A stretch of 64,000 nucleotides of DNA from Synaphobranchus kaupii (lineage: Eukaryota > Chordata > Actinopteri > Anguilliformes > Synaphobranchidae), in contig CM056377.1 in NCBI GenBank assembly GCA_029718625.1, forward strand, positions 35,674,844 through 35,738,843. Direction: 5' to 3'. Below, piece by piece: positions 49,836-62,615 of this stretch; position 1 is the stretch's first letter, and every line of letters begins with the position of its first letter. Made by a program: the position numbers and the translations under genes. Under the pieces are notes generated by a model. That model searched no databases and was not told where the DNA came from. It saw only the letters and a list, made by a program, of their open reading frames with translations.

Positions 49836-49953
49836 CTGTCCAGCCAGTGTAGGTGGAGAAGTCGTGGGGGTCGGCCGTCTTCAGGCCCTCCTCCATCTGC
49901 TGCAGCAGGTCTTTGATCTTGTTCTGGACCTTCTTCTGGAAGGCATCGCCGAT
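49836..49953 (-). CDS. LANCL2: LANCL2 exon 2
   Basis: A 118-nt exon (39 codons plus one base) between a cattctcag acceptor and an ACAG/gtcagg donor. It encodes IGDAFQKKVQNKIKDLLQQM, then EEGLKTADPHDFSTYTGWT and the first base of Gly. DLLQQMEEGLKTADPHD distinguishes LANCL2 from LANCL1 (ELLQQMERGLKSADPRD). This is the N-terminal helix leading into the first barrel helix. The upstream intron end is part of a local tandem duplication (see 49954-50320). Exon 1, which carries the start codon, was not found upstream within the window. Confidence 0.95.
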
Positions 49954-50320
49954 CTGAGAATGAGAGAATAGAACAAGGCCCAACCATGAAACAAGACACA
50001 TGTTCAAAAACCCATCCTCCAATGCCTCAGATACCTGGGAGAATAGGACTAGCTTTGCTGTTATACAAGAGATATGCTGGAAATCTCTAATGTCTATGGT
50101 ACAAAGATAATTGTTCGTGAGAGAATAGGACCAGGCCTGCTAGTTGAACAAGACACATGCAAAACACCTTACATATCTTTCCTGGGGGAACAGGACTAGC
50201 TCTGCTACTTGAATAAGACATGCATGCTGGAAATCTCTAATGTCTATGGTACAGAGATAATTGTTTGTGAGAGAATAGGTCCAGGCCTGCTTGTGAAACA
50301 AGGCGTATCGAATACCTCTA
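49954..50320. repeat. Tandem duplication at the 3' end of LANCL2 intron 1
   Basis: TGAGAGAATAG recurs at 49961, 50118 and 50268, and GCTGGAAATCTCTAATGTCT recurs at 50076 and 50226, a period of about 150-157 bp. The first unit runs into the exon 2 acceptor. The duplicates keep the pyrimidine tract (in transcript sense CTATTCTCTCA) but not the terminal CTCAG. Confidence 0.8.
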
Positions 50321-50490
50321 ATGTCACAGATATCTGAATCATCTACTATGAGCAAACGGCACCAGATCTGAGGCACACGTTGGATAAAGCCAATAACTCA
50401 AGATACCCAAATCAAAACATACCCTGAAGCAGCACATAGAGCTTTCACTCAAAACTATTTCATTATTGACTACTGCTGTCTTTTCTGTGA

Positions 50491-50543
50491 ATACATTACA
50501 ATTGCATTCATTTGGCAGATTCTCTTATCCAGAGCAACTTACA
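50491..50543 (-). mobile_element. SINE 3'-tail fragment
   Basis: On the - strand reads TTGCTCTGGATAAGAGAATC and CTGCCAAATGAATGCAATTG then TGTAATG, a diverged copy of the tail described at 37426-37642. Confidence 0.65.
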
Positions 50544-52128
50544 ACGCAAGAGAATAAAAACACCATGCAAATGTGCTTTGACTCAATAGGAAAAAGGGGA
50601 GAAGAAAGGCCCTTTGGGTTATGAAGTGTTATGACAAACCTTAGCTAGGCCTGTCTGTGACCAATCGTATCAGTGCCGATCACTAGCACAGTTAAGAGGC
50701 TCTGGAATCCATCATTTTCACGCCATCTGTCTGGAATACTTTCCTCCCACGTGCCGTCGGTCGCCGCGCGATGTGAAAAGCGGAGAGTCGAAACGGAGCC
50801 AGCAGTAACGACAGCGGGGCAGACAAAGAGCCGCGAGCTCGACGAACATCACCACGAAACAAACGCCGTTATTCACAGACGGTACTGGAGGAGTCAGGTA
50901 CAGAGATGCAGGACAGAACTACTCGCTTTGAGACAATGCACAATGCCTTTAAACATAAACCCGCTCAGAGAGGGTACGATTCATCGCCCGCAGAATATAC
51001 AATCGAGGGTGCGTTTGAAGAACCACGCGGCGCGGATTCAAACTGCCCTTGCGGTCGGAACAGCGGGCGGGCCTCAAAACGGAAGGGGCCTGGCAGGGCC
51101 ATATCTTCTACCGCAGCCGGGCGGCTCTGAACAGAATTCGGATCGAATCCCACTCATCTGAAATGTGTCTCGAGTTTGGTTCGGCTTATCCCAACAGGTG
51201 TAACCCACACAAACCTGGAAAAAATTGCACGCAAATTACGAATACGGTGTGCTGACATAAGGACAGACAATGCTGTGATGGTCACTTACAAACACTGACT
51301 ACTACTGTCTGTGTTGCCATATAAAATGAATGCGTTTGACAGCAAAAATTAAAAAATGACATATTTGGGGCTCATGTTGACTATGCAGATAAAACACTGG
51401 TTCAGAGGGCTTTAACTGAATCCCAGGTCCTGACAGGGCATACTCAAGTGGGTAATAATGTATGAATCTTCACATTTGGCACTACAAATTGGCAATAAGA
51501 GAAACTGAGATAATAAAACCATTTTGAAAAATCAGAGATGCTCCCGTAATTTTTTTCCCGGCTGTAGCAGGCTGATAACGGGCGACAGGCGAGTCATTCG
51601 ATGAAGAGGCAGGCGTGTCAAAGCTTGGTCCGGTATAGGCCCAATGTTTAAAAAGGCGTGATTAAAAGCGAGTGAATGTCGAACCTCTTTCCGTCTCCCC
51701 CGCCCCACCCCGACCCCGCACAGCTCTGGATCTCTTCACCCTACGCGCGCGCAAATGTGAAGTCGCGTTTTAACGACCCAAAAACCAAATGAGAAAACGG
51801 CGGAGCGGAGATAATGCTCCGCTGAGCGGCGCGGGAGTCTGCTACAGAGCGATACCCGAAAACTCACAAGCCTGGACCTTCGCCGACCTCAGCGCGTTTC
51901 GGCTGCACACTTCCTGCGGGTGAATTCACACGCGTGTTTTTATTCCCTCGCAGTTAAATCCATGTTAAAGTCTCAAAGACATAGGCTGGCTAACATAAGA
52001 TTTTCATTTTAGGTGATAGGCGGTGCCCTAAAAGGTATTAGAGACACTACTTTACTGATACAATCTTATCAAAAGTGTCCATCTGTTACTTGCATTCTAT
52101 CCATGGAAATACAGTACCTGACCTTAAT

Positions 52129-53373
52129 TCTTCTTCTTCGTTTGGGTGGGATCTTTTGTCCCACATCCCCAGGCTCGGGGCCGAGGGGCTATCCTTTTAC
52201 CACCCCGAGCCTAGGGGGGGGTTCACCCGGACTATATTTCAGGGCACACCTCCAGTAGCCACGTCACCGTGTCATCATCCAGAACCGACAGACCATGCAT
52301 CCCATTGGGTGCCCGATAAATCGGGCAGTCCAGGATGACATGGTCTGCGGTTTGTTCCTCCGCGCCACACTCGCAGGCTGCGCAAGAAGCCAAGCCCCAT
52401 CTGTGCATCGATGAGCGGAAGCGCCCAACGCCGGTCCGGAGGCGGTTAAGCCTCACCCATGCCAGTCTAGGCAGGTCCACCCCAATAAGGGGAAAACCGA
52501 CGTCTGGGATGAAGTCACGGAGTCTAGAGGTGTTCTCCTCCCACTCCGTGCTCCAGATGTAATCCGCCCACCGTGCCGCACTGATGTTAAGATCACTGCA
52601 TTGCTGCAGGAATTCCTGTGCGGCAGGCACAAATGGGTGTCTCGACTTAAGGCGCCGGGGAGGCTCAGCAATTACAGCGAGCCTTTCGTGGAGCAGATGG
52701 TTTGGCTCCATGGCCCGGCACGCGAGACGTGCTGTGGCTCCCGCGCGGCGAAGCCCAGCGGGCTGGATGCCTGCAAGAATGGGAAGATTGTCCACGGGAG
52801 TGGGACGCAGGCATCCTGTCACGATGCGCAAGGCTTCGTTGATAGGCGTATCGATGAGGCGGGTGTGGGCACTGCGACACCATACCGGTGCGCAGTACTC
52901 ACTAGTCGAGTAAACAAGGGCCAGGGCTGCCGTACGCAATGTTCTTGCGTCGGCGCCCCAGCCTGACCCGACTAGTCGCCTCATCAATGCCACACGAGAT
53001 GTTAACTTCTTGCGCAGTGACTCAAGGTGTCGGCGAAACGTGAGCGACCTGTCCAATGTCACGCCGAGGTAGATTGGCTCAGCGCAGCATGGCAGGGGTG
53101 TTCCGCCAATATATATTCGGAGCTCACGTTTAGCCTCCCTGTTGTTAAGATGGAAGGCCGCCGACACCGTCTTTGCCTCGCTGAGCTTCAACCTCCATTT
53201 CCAGAGGTATGCCACTAGTGTCTGCATGTCCTGGCTCAAAGTCCCCTCCAATGACTGCCAGTCTCCAGCGGAGTACACCAACGCGAGGTCATCCGCGTAG
53301 GCATACTTCCGCGAGACTGTATCAGGCAAGTCATGAGTGTAGATATTATAGAGGAGGGGGGCCAGGACAGATC
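52129..53373 (-). mobile_element. 5'-truncated non-LTR retrotransposon with 12-bp target duplication
   Basis: The copy is flanked by identical CCTGACCTTAAT at 52117-52128 and 53374-53385. Its 5' end is cut inside the reverse transcriptase, just at GSVLAPLLYNIY. The 3' end is a GAAGAAGAAGA tail instead of poly-A. 5' truncation plus a target duplication is the signature of target-primed reverse transcription. The single clean open frame suggests a fairly recent insertion. Confidence 0.88.
52232..53373 (-). pseudogene. Reverse transcriptase C-terminal part (jockey/I-like non-LTR element)
   Basis: An uninterrupted frame of about 380 codons. It begins at the RT palm (GSVLAPLLYNIYTHDLP, then the catalytic KYAYADDLALVY at about residue 25). 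It continues through the thumb-like region with EPIYLGVTLDRSLTF and CAPVW, and ends with a Cys/His cluster CAACECGAEEQTADHVILDC before the stop. The order of motifs fits RTs of the jockey/I group of non-LTR elements. The endonuclease, the ORF1 protein and the RT fingers are missing, so it cannot be active. Confidence 0.85.
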
Positions 53374-53938
53374 CCTGACCTTAATAATCCTGTACTTAGC
53401 AGTGCATTCCATTACATTGAATAGGACATCACATAGTGCCTGTGTACTTCTATGCAGGCCCCCAGATAGCTATATTACTATATATGCTAGCTATATTTAG
53501 GCTAACGCATGACATCCTACAATTCTTAGAAATGCACGCAATTAAATTTTACAACGTGAAAGTGGTTCCACCTCCATGCATAGCAAATTATGGCAGTGAG
53601 CGAGTATCAATGATTACAAGCCTCTGCAGAGTCCTGCGGGGGGAACGAGCAGACTGCACGCTGTGAACTAAGCAATGGTACCGTCGCGAGTCCCTGTCAG
53701 TGCCCTACTGAAAGGGATAAGCCTCAGGGATAAAGCTTTGAGCCCGGCTGCCATTGGGCCCCGCTGAGCGCACACTTTGAGGAGGAGGCCGACTCTGAAA
53801 GCCGTGCGGTTTGAGGGTTATCGGCAGAGAGAGAGACGTCTGAATTCCCTACGGCCGAGGCTGACGGGAGTGTTGCTGGGGGGTTTTGAGGGGGGTGTCA
53901 CTAAAGAAACAAGCTCTCTCACTCATACACACTAGCAT

Positions 53939-53960
53939 GTGCGCGCACGCACGCACGCAC
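53939..53960. repeat. Short (GCAC)n tract
   Basis: A few GCAC units upstream of the larger array. Confidence 0.6.
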
Positions 53961-54096
53961 AGTCTTACACACATACACGCTCACTCAAAAGCACATACTT
54001 AAGTGAGCACATACACATGCCTGTGCACTCATATATAGGCCCTTATGCTAAAACTCCAACTCCCATGGGTTTTCCAATAAGCACATTCAGAGAAAT

Positions 54097-54103
54097 GCAC
54101 ACA

Positions 54104-54195
<92 letters not shown>

Positions 54196-54199
54196 CGCA
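54097..54199. repeat. (ACGC)n tetranucleotide array
   Basis: About 20 perfect ACGC units (54103-54184), ending in a short (AC)n. Such a CpG-containing array is unusual in a methylated vertebrate genome. Confidence 0.92.
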
Positions 54200-55338
54200 C
54201 TACATCTACATTCCTTACACTGCACATCGTTTGTGACATTTCATATGTTTGAAGTAATGCACAGGGGAATCAGCAGGTCTCAAGAGCAGCTACCCGTGAC
54301 CACAAAGGAATGGCATGTGTGTGCCACAGAGAAAAAGAGCAGGGTGCAATATGGCTCCCTGGAGGATTCAATGTTAATTTCCTCTCCGCAGCAGCGGCCT
54401 ATACAGTCCGCATTTTATCGCAGGACATTAATCAAACATGTCCCCACTGTAATAAATATTTTTCCATCTCATATTCCTATAAAAAAAGAGCACTGCAGTG
54501 AAAAAGCATTTTGCCATATCAGACGACTGACTCTTCAGTCAGGGCCAATAGCGACCCATAACTACTCAGAAACAAAAGGAGTCATTTCGTTGGTTTTCGA
54601 TCAAACCTTGAAACGGCCAATACCAACCTCAATAAATCTTTTGACAAGACGAAGAAACTGCTGCATCATATAGTTATTTTCCCCGTCTTGGCAGAAACAG
54701 GAATGGGAAACGAGAGATCAAGGGAAGATTTATTTATTCCAACGATGAAAGCATAATCAGAAGAACTGCAAGGAAGAACAAAATGAATTGTGTGGAATGT
54801 CAAAGAATTGCAGAAAGCAAGATATCGAGACAACCACATCTTGTAAACTGTGATTTAAACCTTCCCGTAGGAGCAGGATAAATAACTTACGAAAATACAA
54901 AATTTACATCAAGTTCCCCATTAAAACGTGGTTCAACGTAGACAACCTCTATAATGACAAAGAACTGAGAATGAAGACAATTTATTGATTGCTAATAAGC
55001 AAGTGTTGGGGTTCTGTTTGAGAGGCAGTAGTGTACTCTGAAGATAAACGCCAGACAGTGAGTGGGGGGGGAATGACTTGTAAGTGAGAAGCTCTGAGGT
55101 TCAGCCTGCCTCGCCCGGCATCGCAGAGACGAGAGATCAATTTAAAGAGCCAAGCCATCCCCCGGGACATGGGACTACTGCCGGGGCTGTCCAAAGCAAT
55201 GGAGCTGCCCTCTCCCTCCCTCCCTCCACCCCCAACCCCCAATCCTGCCTTTAAATTCTGTTCATTTTCTTCCCCTTCTCTCCCATCCCTGCTCCTGCTT
55301 GTCCATGTTGCGTGCTCTTCTGTTGGACAGAAGAGGCC

Positions 55339-55997
55339 TTAAAGGAATAGTTCAGAATTTTGGACATAATGTCTCAATTACAAATTACCCATGATGTAGT
55401 TGATTGATGGAAACCATTTCCAGCTAATTCCATGCTGTCCCTTCTTTTGGACATACACATGTTGCTAATGCTAGCGCAACTCTAAGGTAACCACTAGCAT
55501 CCACTACCAAACGCACTTAAACACTCCACAGTGCACCCAAAGCAAATAAAATACGACAACAGTCTATCGGGGGAGCTATACTTTACGTTACCTACGAATG
55601 TAGTGCCGGCACTGGTCGACTACAACTACAAAGAAGAGTAACAAGTTGCAATGGCCACGTTCGCTCCGCCGCCGTACTTCCATAGAGAATATTAGGTCAG
55701 CACAAAGTAAAGGATTCAACGATAGTTTGACTTCAAAAATGATGGTATAAACACTCAAAATCACCCCGACAGACTGTCATCGTATTTTATTTGCTTTGGG
55801 TGCACTGTGGAGTGTTTAAGTGCATTTGGTAGTGGATGCTACCAGTTGCCATAGAGTTGCGCTAGCATTAGCAACGTGTGTATGTCCAAAAGAAGGGACA
55901 GCATGGAATTAGCTGAAAATGGTTTCCATCAATCAACTACATCATGGATAATTTGTAATTGAGACATTATGTCCAAAATTCTGAACTATTCCTTTAA
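55339..55997. mobile_element. 659-bp TTAA-flanked palindromic element
   Basis: Starts TTAAAGGAATAGTTCAGAAT and ends with its inverse complement; TTAA at 55339-55342 and 55994-55997 would be the target duplication. Arms of about 220-260 bp match inward through CATCAATCAACTACATCATG, GCGCTAGCATTAGCAAC and GTGCACTGTGGAGTGTTTAA. The centre is about 150 bp. No transposase. Fits a piggyBac- or Kolobok-type MITE. Confidence 0.8.
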
Positions 55998-58476
55998 CAC
56001 CGCTGGAATCTCCCACTCCTCCCTGGAGACCACGTAATACGCTCGGCCTTTCATCGGTCATTGGCCGTGTGTTTCGGCCGAGCTCAGAGGACGGAGACGC
56101 GGATGCCTACTTATTGAAACCCAAACTTTGCCGCGTTATCACACTTGACGCCGAAGCCGAACGCGTCTTTGATAGCGTGAGACCTGTTGGCCGCAGCCAG
56201 CCCGTTTCCCGTTGTGCCGAGCGTGCAGTGGGAGGCCTCATTGACTATTTTGGGGCGTTTCCTGTAGGCATGAGGAATGTGTGCTTAAATGTGAGAAATA
56301 AACACTCTGGTTTACAATAGATAGGGGGTTATGCAGACAGGCTTCCCACTTCCCAGTCAGATTCAATTTACTGGGCACGATAGACCTCAAAACAACACCT
56401 TCATAAGATCATTGAGCTTGGCTCAATAGACAGGAACACAAGTTGTGTCAGACGTCTGTTTATTCCATGCCAATGAGAGCTATGGTTTCAGGCAAGTGGA
56501 GGTCAACAGGGTTTCTTTATGCGAACCTCAAAATACTTAAAGCCACAGGGAACAAATATTTGTGATTGCCTTCTAATTAGGTTAATTTGGGTCTTGTAGA
56601 CATACAATACGCATATACTTGTATTGGAAATAATTACTTTCTGAATTCCAGAGATACTGGATACTTTTACCCTCGTTTTTGGATTGAAGTTGGGCGGTAC
56701 TATAAGTGTGAATGGTGACGTCACTAATCCCAAACCAACCGCAAGGCTGATGTCGCTTGTCCCTTCCACCAGCATTTGTCAAAACTAATGCGTTCCCGCA
56801 TTAATGCGAACACGGCCAGTGTGTTAGCTAGCCCTGTGGATTTAGTTACTACTTTCAGTAACGTTACACGTATCTTGGCTAACGTTAGATAATAATGTCA
56901 CATATGCTTTCTCATCGCTGCGCTCGCCGGTGCTGGGTACAGTGCAGCTGATTTTTTTTTTTTTAACGCACAGAACTGAAGCGGAGCTTTAGTTGACAGG
57001 GTAAACAACCAAACAATTCCATGGCATTCAACATGCAAGCTACCCAACTTCAGCTTGCTAGCTAACTAGCAGCAGTACCCACGTCTTTATTGAAAGAAAC
57101 AAATGTTATAGCAAAGTTAAGAAGTGTGGTTTATTATTACATGGAAACTTAGTATGTTGAAACCCACCATTCCGTCACCATCTGTGAAGCCAGAGAACGC
57201 GGGTTATCTGGTTGGGGAATTTCTACTCTGAAATTCAGTGTCGGTAGGTTCGTACATATGTTTGTACAACCCCAATTCTCTCGGCTATTTTGTATTTTAG
57301 TTGTGTGTGATGCCGAGTGTCTTCTTGGACAGAAATCAAGTGTGCTCATTAGAATAATACGACCACGCCCCGACCGTCCTAATACAGGTCTGATCGGCTA
57401 ATTCAGCTGTTTTTGAGCAGTGTTTTATCACATTTATATATATATATTTTTTTTTTTTCATTCAAACTTTGGTGGATGCTTAATAACAACCCATATACGA
57501 TTCCCCACCGTGGTGCATTCTGTACTGGGGACCCATCTCCACCTTTAACACTCTCCGTTTTCCCCTTGTGTGAATAAGAACTATATAAGGAGGGAAAACT
57601 GCATGCTCTGCTTGAAAAAGGGCTTCAAATATTTCTAAATCAAAGAAGAATGGCCTAAATGAACCTGAAACATCCAATGGGTGATGAAACCGATGTTCTC
57701 TGTCTCTAAACATGAGAATAAACACCAGGCAGACCCCAGAGAGCTTCCGTCAACCTGCTTCCCCCTCCTTCAGATCCATTCCACCTCTCTCCAAAGGCCT
57801 CAATAAGGACAAGTCAGTTACCGGAGAAGCCTTCTGTGCGTGGCAAGAGCCAGTAACTCAGCTGCAAGTGGCCATGATGCCAGGAGATGGCAAGCAATCT
57901 TTCTTTCATTGGTCCCAGTGTGCCCTTTACTTCAGACCTAAACACAACCAACACTGCATGTGGCCCTGGGCTTCAGCCAAGAGAGAGCTCAGAGAGGTGT
58001 AAATCAGCTTTATAAGGACACTTTATAGAGCCTTTTTCCATTCCAGTTCTAGTTTTACTCCACTGGGAACTGTGCGGCTGACTCCGACAATTTAACGCCC
58101 TTTCCGGAGCGGTACTGGTATTAAAAGTATGGGCAGTTAATTTTTTTTTTCAGGTGGACTGCAAACGCCAGGGTCTGATATGAACACCCGCCAAACACGG
58201 GTAAATTGTTAGCGGCGGTGGGTGTCCTAGTCTCCCACCACGTTGGCAGGCGTTTCTAGAATGTTCAGCCTCGTATATGACATCACAATGCCAGCAGGCC
58301 ATGATAACACTCATTACAGTATTCTATCAAAAAAGTAATGAAATTACAAGTCTTAGCAACATTGTGCCCTTAAATCTGGTTTATTTTCAAGATATCAACA
58401 TTCAGACACTTGCACACTAGTCTCTAGACTGCATAGAAATAGCCCAGCTGAAACGCAGCTCCGCTATGTACAAACC

Positions 58477-58590
58477 CCAATTCCAAAAAAGTTTGGACAG
58501 TATGTAAAATTCACATAAAAGCACAAAGCAGCGATTTGTAAATTCTCTTTAACATATATTTAATTGAAAACAGTAAAAAGAAAAGATATT
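58477..58590. mobile_element. Fish DNA-transposon end fragment
   Basis: GTACAAACCCCAATTCCAAA followed by AAAGTTTGGACAGTATGTAA resembles the terminal sequence of a very common fish DNA transposon. Only one end is visible here; assignment to a superfamily is uncertain. Confidence 0.5.
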
Positions 58591-61500
58591 TAATGGGCTC
58601 ATTTGCCCAGAAAAGCTCAAACAAGCGCAAACACCTTCGAGTTGCGATGTTTCAACTCTAGTTGAGATTCTCCATTCATTCACCGGGCTCTCTAGGGGGC
58701 GTGGCAAAGCATGCACATCGGGCACGTCACAGCCCAGCCGCTCAAGGAGCCTGCCTGCTCTGTTCTCAGACACAGAGATGAGTAGGAATGTGTTCTTCCT
58801 TAAAACAACTAGGGGGGGTATAGTTTTGACCATTGCAATGCTGAAAGCGAGTGGGATTCCCCTTTAAAGGGAGCTCGTGTCCATGGTACGGGGCCGAGAC
58901 CGGGCGCACACGCCGAGAGAGAGCGAGTTGTGGTGAAGTCCGTCTCTCCCTCTCTAAAGAACAAGAAACCGCCGCTGAAAAGTGGAGGAGCTGGCAGCTT
59001 AAACGAGCGACGAGCGACGAGCTGTCACTGGGTTCTGTTTCTTTCGTCTTTGTTGTTTTAGTTTATTGCGCTTGACCGGAACGCGTGAGGGGGAAGGGTG
59101 AAGGCGTTTTCTCATGTATTTTTGTGTCGGTATGGGTGCGCTCTCTCTCTCTCCACGTGGCAAAGTAGGGCGCAAACCCGGAACTGCCGCATCTCCCATC
59201 CAGGGGCCACATGTATAAACAGTGCTGTGCAGAAAAATGCCCTCAGAAAGCCGCGTAAGGGAGTTTCCACGCAGAAATTCAGATATAAAATAATAATAAT
59301 AAAATAACACGTGCTGCGAGAATCTGCATACCTCTGCGCACGCCGGACACGATATGTACGCAACGTTTGGCGTCAGTGTTATATGGCGACATAGTGACCG
59401 AAAGGCAGAGGTAGAAAATGCAACAAAAAAAATGCAGATTTCCGACCTTCACCCTAAGCGCTCTTTTACTCAGAGTTTTATACATGTGGCCCCAGGAGTG
59501 TGCCACTGTGCTTGACAGTAAATAACCACGGTCACAGTACATCGCCCATATATACAGTATACATTGCCATCACGATTAAAAGAATATCCTGTGCATGAGG
59601 TGATAAAAAAAAAACTATTAACTAAAAACTCAAAAACAGACAATTGCCATGGAAAATTCAGAGCATGACATCTCTGCTCCATTGTAATTTCTTATGAGCC
59701 TTAGGCCCATTACGGTATGTAGCCTGGAGAGACACATTCATGCTGCTGGAACTGGGATGTTTTGTAGTTCCAGGTCACTTTTTCCTCATCAAATATTAAT
59801 CTTGTTGCATAACTTGGGAGCCCATATGTTTCAATGTTTGTTTTTCCTCTGGATATCTCTGAAAGGAGCATATGAGAGGAAATTACTATCCAATCAAATT
59901 TGTAATCACCATTGGCGAGGATGTCACCCAGCGACACGGCAGCCATGTCAATTCCCTCGTGTGTGATTAAAGACCGGATTAAGCAAACTCACTAGCACCG
60001 TCAGCCTTGATAAATCATACAGCATAGTTGACATTCATGCATGAGCGCATTGTGCGCCAAATTTTTGAGGCCTCATATCTGACCCCCCAAAATACAGTTC
60101 CAATCTAGCTATAAAACAAGCCTGTAGCTAGGCAGCTCGTTATGATCTACAACAATATGGAATGTATCCCATTAAAACCTACCACACACCTAACCAGAAC
60201 CTTTAAATGAATAGCTGATTAGCTAGACAATCAATGGCTCATGGTGTGCGTTAAGAATTTAGATAATGTTAACAAATGTGGGAATTTTAAATGGCTATGA
60301 ATTTAACCCCTTCTCTAGTGACACATTTTTTGAACACAAGCCCAAAAAATAAGATGGTTCTTGAACCCCTTTGACTACACGCATAATCCTGGTCTATTCT
60401 GAAAAGTAGCCTAACCCTTGGGAATTTGTTGTCCAACAGTCAGAATAGAATTACTGTAACAAAGTAACAGAAGCTCAAACACAGCGGAAGTTTTTTTTTC
60501 TCCCCGCCTAAAAGATTTTTTATTTTTTTTCTTGCCGGGATAAGGATAACGACTTTACCGTCATTCGTGTCGTCCGTGGATTTCTGTGGAACACATATAA
60601 TGTACAGGTTCGTCGTTTTGATTGAGCCCGTTTTGTGGCATGTTACAAAATAGGAAATGTTACCGCCATAATGTTGGGATCATAAAATATGGATGATCTT
60701 TCCCAGATCATAAAAATTTTTAATTTCACGGTAAAAAACCAAAATGAATGCAAATAAACTAAAGCCACTTCTGCCCCGAATATGGCCTGGTGCTAGTTAA
60801 GGGGTTAAAAAAAAATCTATTTTCAATAAAACATTCAAAATCCATAGTGTTTGTATTTGAAGTGAATAGATCTGCAAACCTGTTTGAGTTCTGTTTTAAA
60901 ATCTGAAGGGAAACCATAACAGCAGCTAAGCTAATCCTGACAAGATAATGTCTTGCCATGTTTCAGGCAGAGTAACAATTACCACTATCAACAGAAAAGA
61001 AAATTATACTAATTTCATCCCACAGTATATTAATGGACGTGATACCAGGCAAAATTATGTATTCAAATTATGTATCAAATGAATGTTTCTTTACTTTAAA
61101 TTTAAGATATTAGCAATCATAAAAAACTTTGCGGTCACAAACACTGATAGCCTTTTTAATGCATGATGTTCAACAAAAGACAGCATAAAATTAGTAGTAT
61201 TGGGTGCAGGTGTTATTTTAGGCTGTTGGAATAGGTGAACTAGGACAGCAAGCTCTCACTCAGCTTTTAGAAAGATAGCGTACATTTAAAAACATATGCA
61301 GCACTACCAGCAAGTCCATTTTCTACAGGACAATGGAAAATGGCATAAGAAATCAGTCAATCACATTTAGGGTACATTTATGTATTGAGGAAAAAACACA
61401 CTGCAATGCCTGAGGTATGTCAGACTATGACATGGGCGCTGAAGCCAAGTACTGAACTGAATTCAGCATATTTTTCAAGTGAGTAAGCCTATCAGATCAA

Positions 61501-62284
61501 CAGGTTCCCAACAACAGCCATACAAGAAAATCTTTTCTGTAAAGAGATTATTCAGGTCAGGGAGTATTTTTAGTCTGACAAAAACGGTTAAATGATTTCA
61601 CTAAGACAATACCTTGCTCTGAGACATTAGAACAGACCCCATTGTTTCATAATGCATAATACTACCCTCTGTTACTAGCAGGGATGGAAAGATTCACAAA
61701 AAAAAAGAAAACCTAATTTGGAGATATTCAATTACCTTCCCTGGGGAGGAAAGGTCTTTTTAATGTCAGGTTAAGTCCTCACAGGAGAGACGCCTTGCTC
61801 TTCCAGGCAGGCTTGTTAATCAGTTGGACTCAGTCCAACAGTAATTTCCTCTCGACCTCACTTTCTAGAAAGTGAACAACACGGCTTCACCGTCTTATCA
61901 CAAGCTCATCATGACCGTAGATTCAACGGAAGGGGGATTACGGACGATCTTTCCCAGAAGAATGTAGGCCCTTCATGTTGCAGCAAAGTTCAACTCCCAC
62001 TATAGTCTACGGCAAAGGCAAGAATGTGTTGTTCATGTTCACATTCTTCATATTCTGAAGCAAATTGACATTTCTCAGAGAGTTTCAGTGAGAAAGGTGT
62101 GACGGTTTCAGCACCATGGACAGTGGGTATTGTGTTATGAGGATTCAACCACTACAATACAATTACAATTACAGTTTAACACACACACATACAAATGAGA
62201 AATATGTGTATGGACCTGCTATTGGTTTTAATTACTACATTTAGTTGTTAACATTACAATACCCGGATTAAAGTACATAATGTA

Positions 62285-62614
62285 TAGAAATACCGGTCAC
62301 ACTTAAAACAAAGTCTCCATATGAAGCCTTTATATATGTTATATAAAGCCTTCATAAACATGACATAATGGCTTCGTAAATCATACGCAAGAAAATGTCA
62401 TGCTTCATAAAGGGTGATATAACACCTTCTTATGCAACGTTATGCCAGATGTGTCACAGTTAGCCTAGCCTCCTACATAAGAATGTTTTATGTCACCCAG
62501 TACAATATTTAGCCATTAGTCAGGTAAATTTGTTGGTTACGTCACATTTGGCATAACATGTCGCGTACGTACGAAGGTGTTATGTCACCTTTTATGAAGC
62601 ATTATTATGTATAT
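62285..62614. mobile_element. Older inverted-repeat element interrupted by a Tc1 insertion
   Basis: Begins GGTCACACTTAAAACAAAG. It has internal inverted repeats: CATGCTTCATAAAGGGTGAT (62399) against TTATGAAGCATTATTATG (62592), and AACGTTATGCCA against TGGCATAACATG. The Tc1 element starts at the TA 62614-62615 on its right side, so the rest of the older element should lie beyond the window. Confidence 0.55.
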
Positions 62615-62615
62615 A

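Noticed and set aside
50673..51161. CpG-rich block as LANCL2 exon 1
   Set aside because: No ATG followed by the NPFxDY region or a proper donor on the - strand could be found.
53939..54673. Open frame of 244 codons, rich in His-Ala-Arg-Thr
   Set aside because: Its first third is the (ACGC)n array, which is open in several frames; the rest shows no domain or splice logic.
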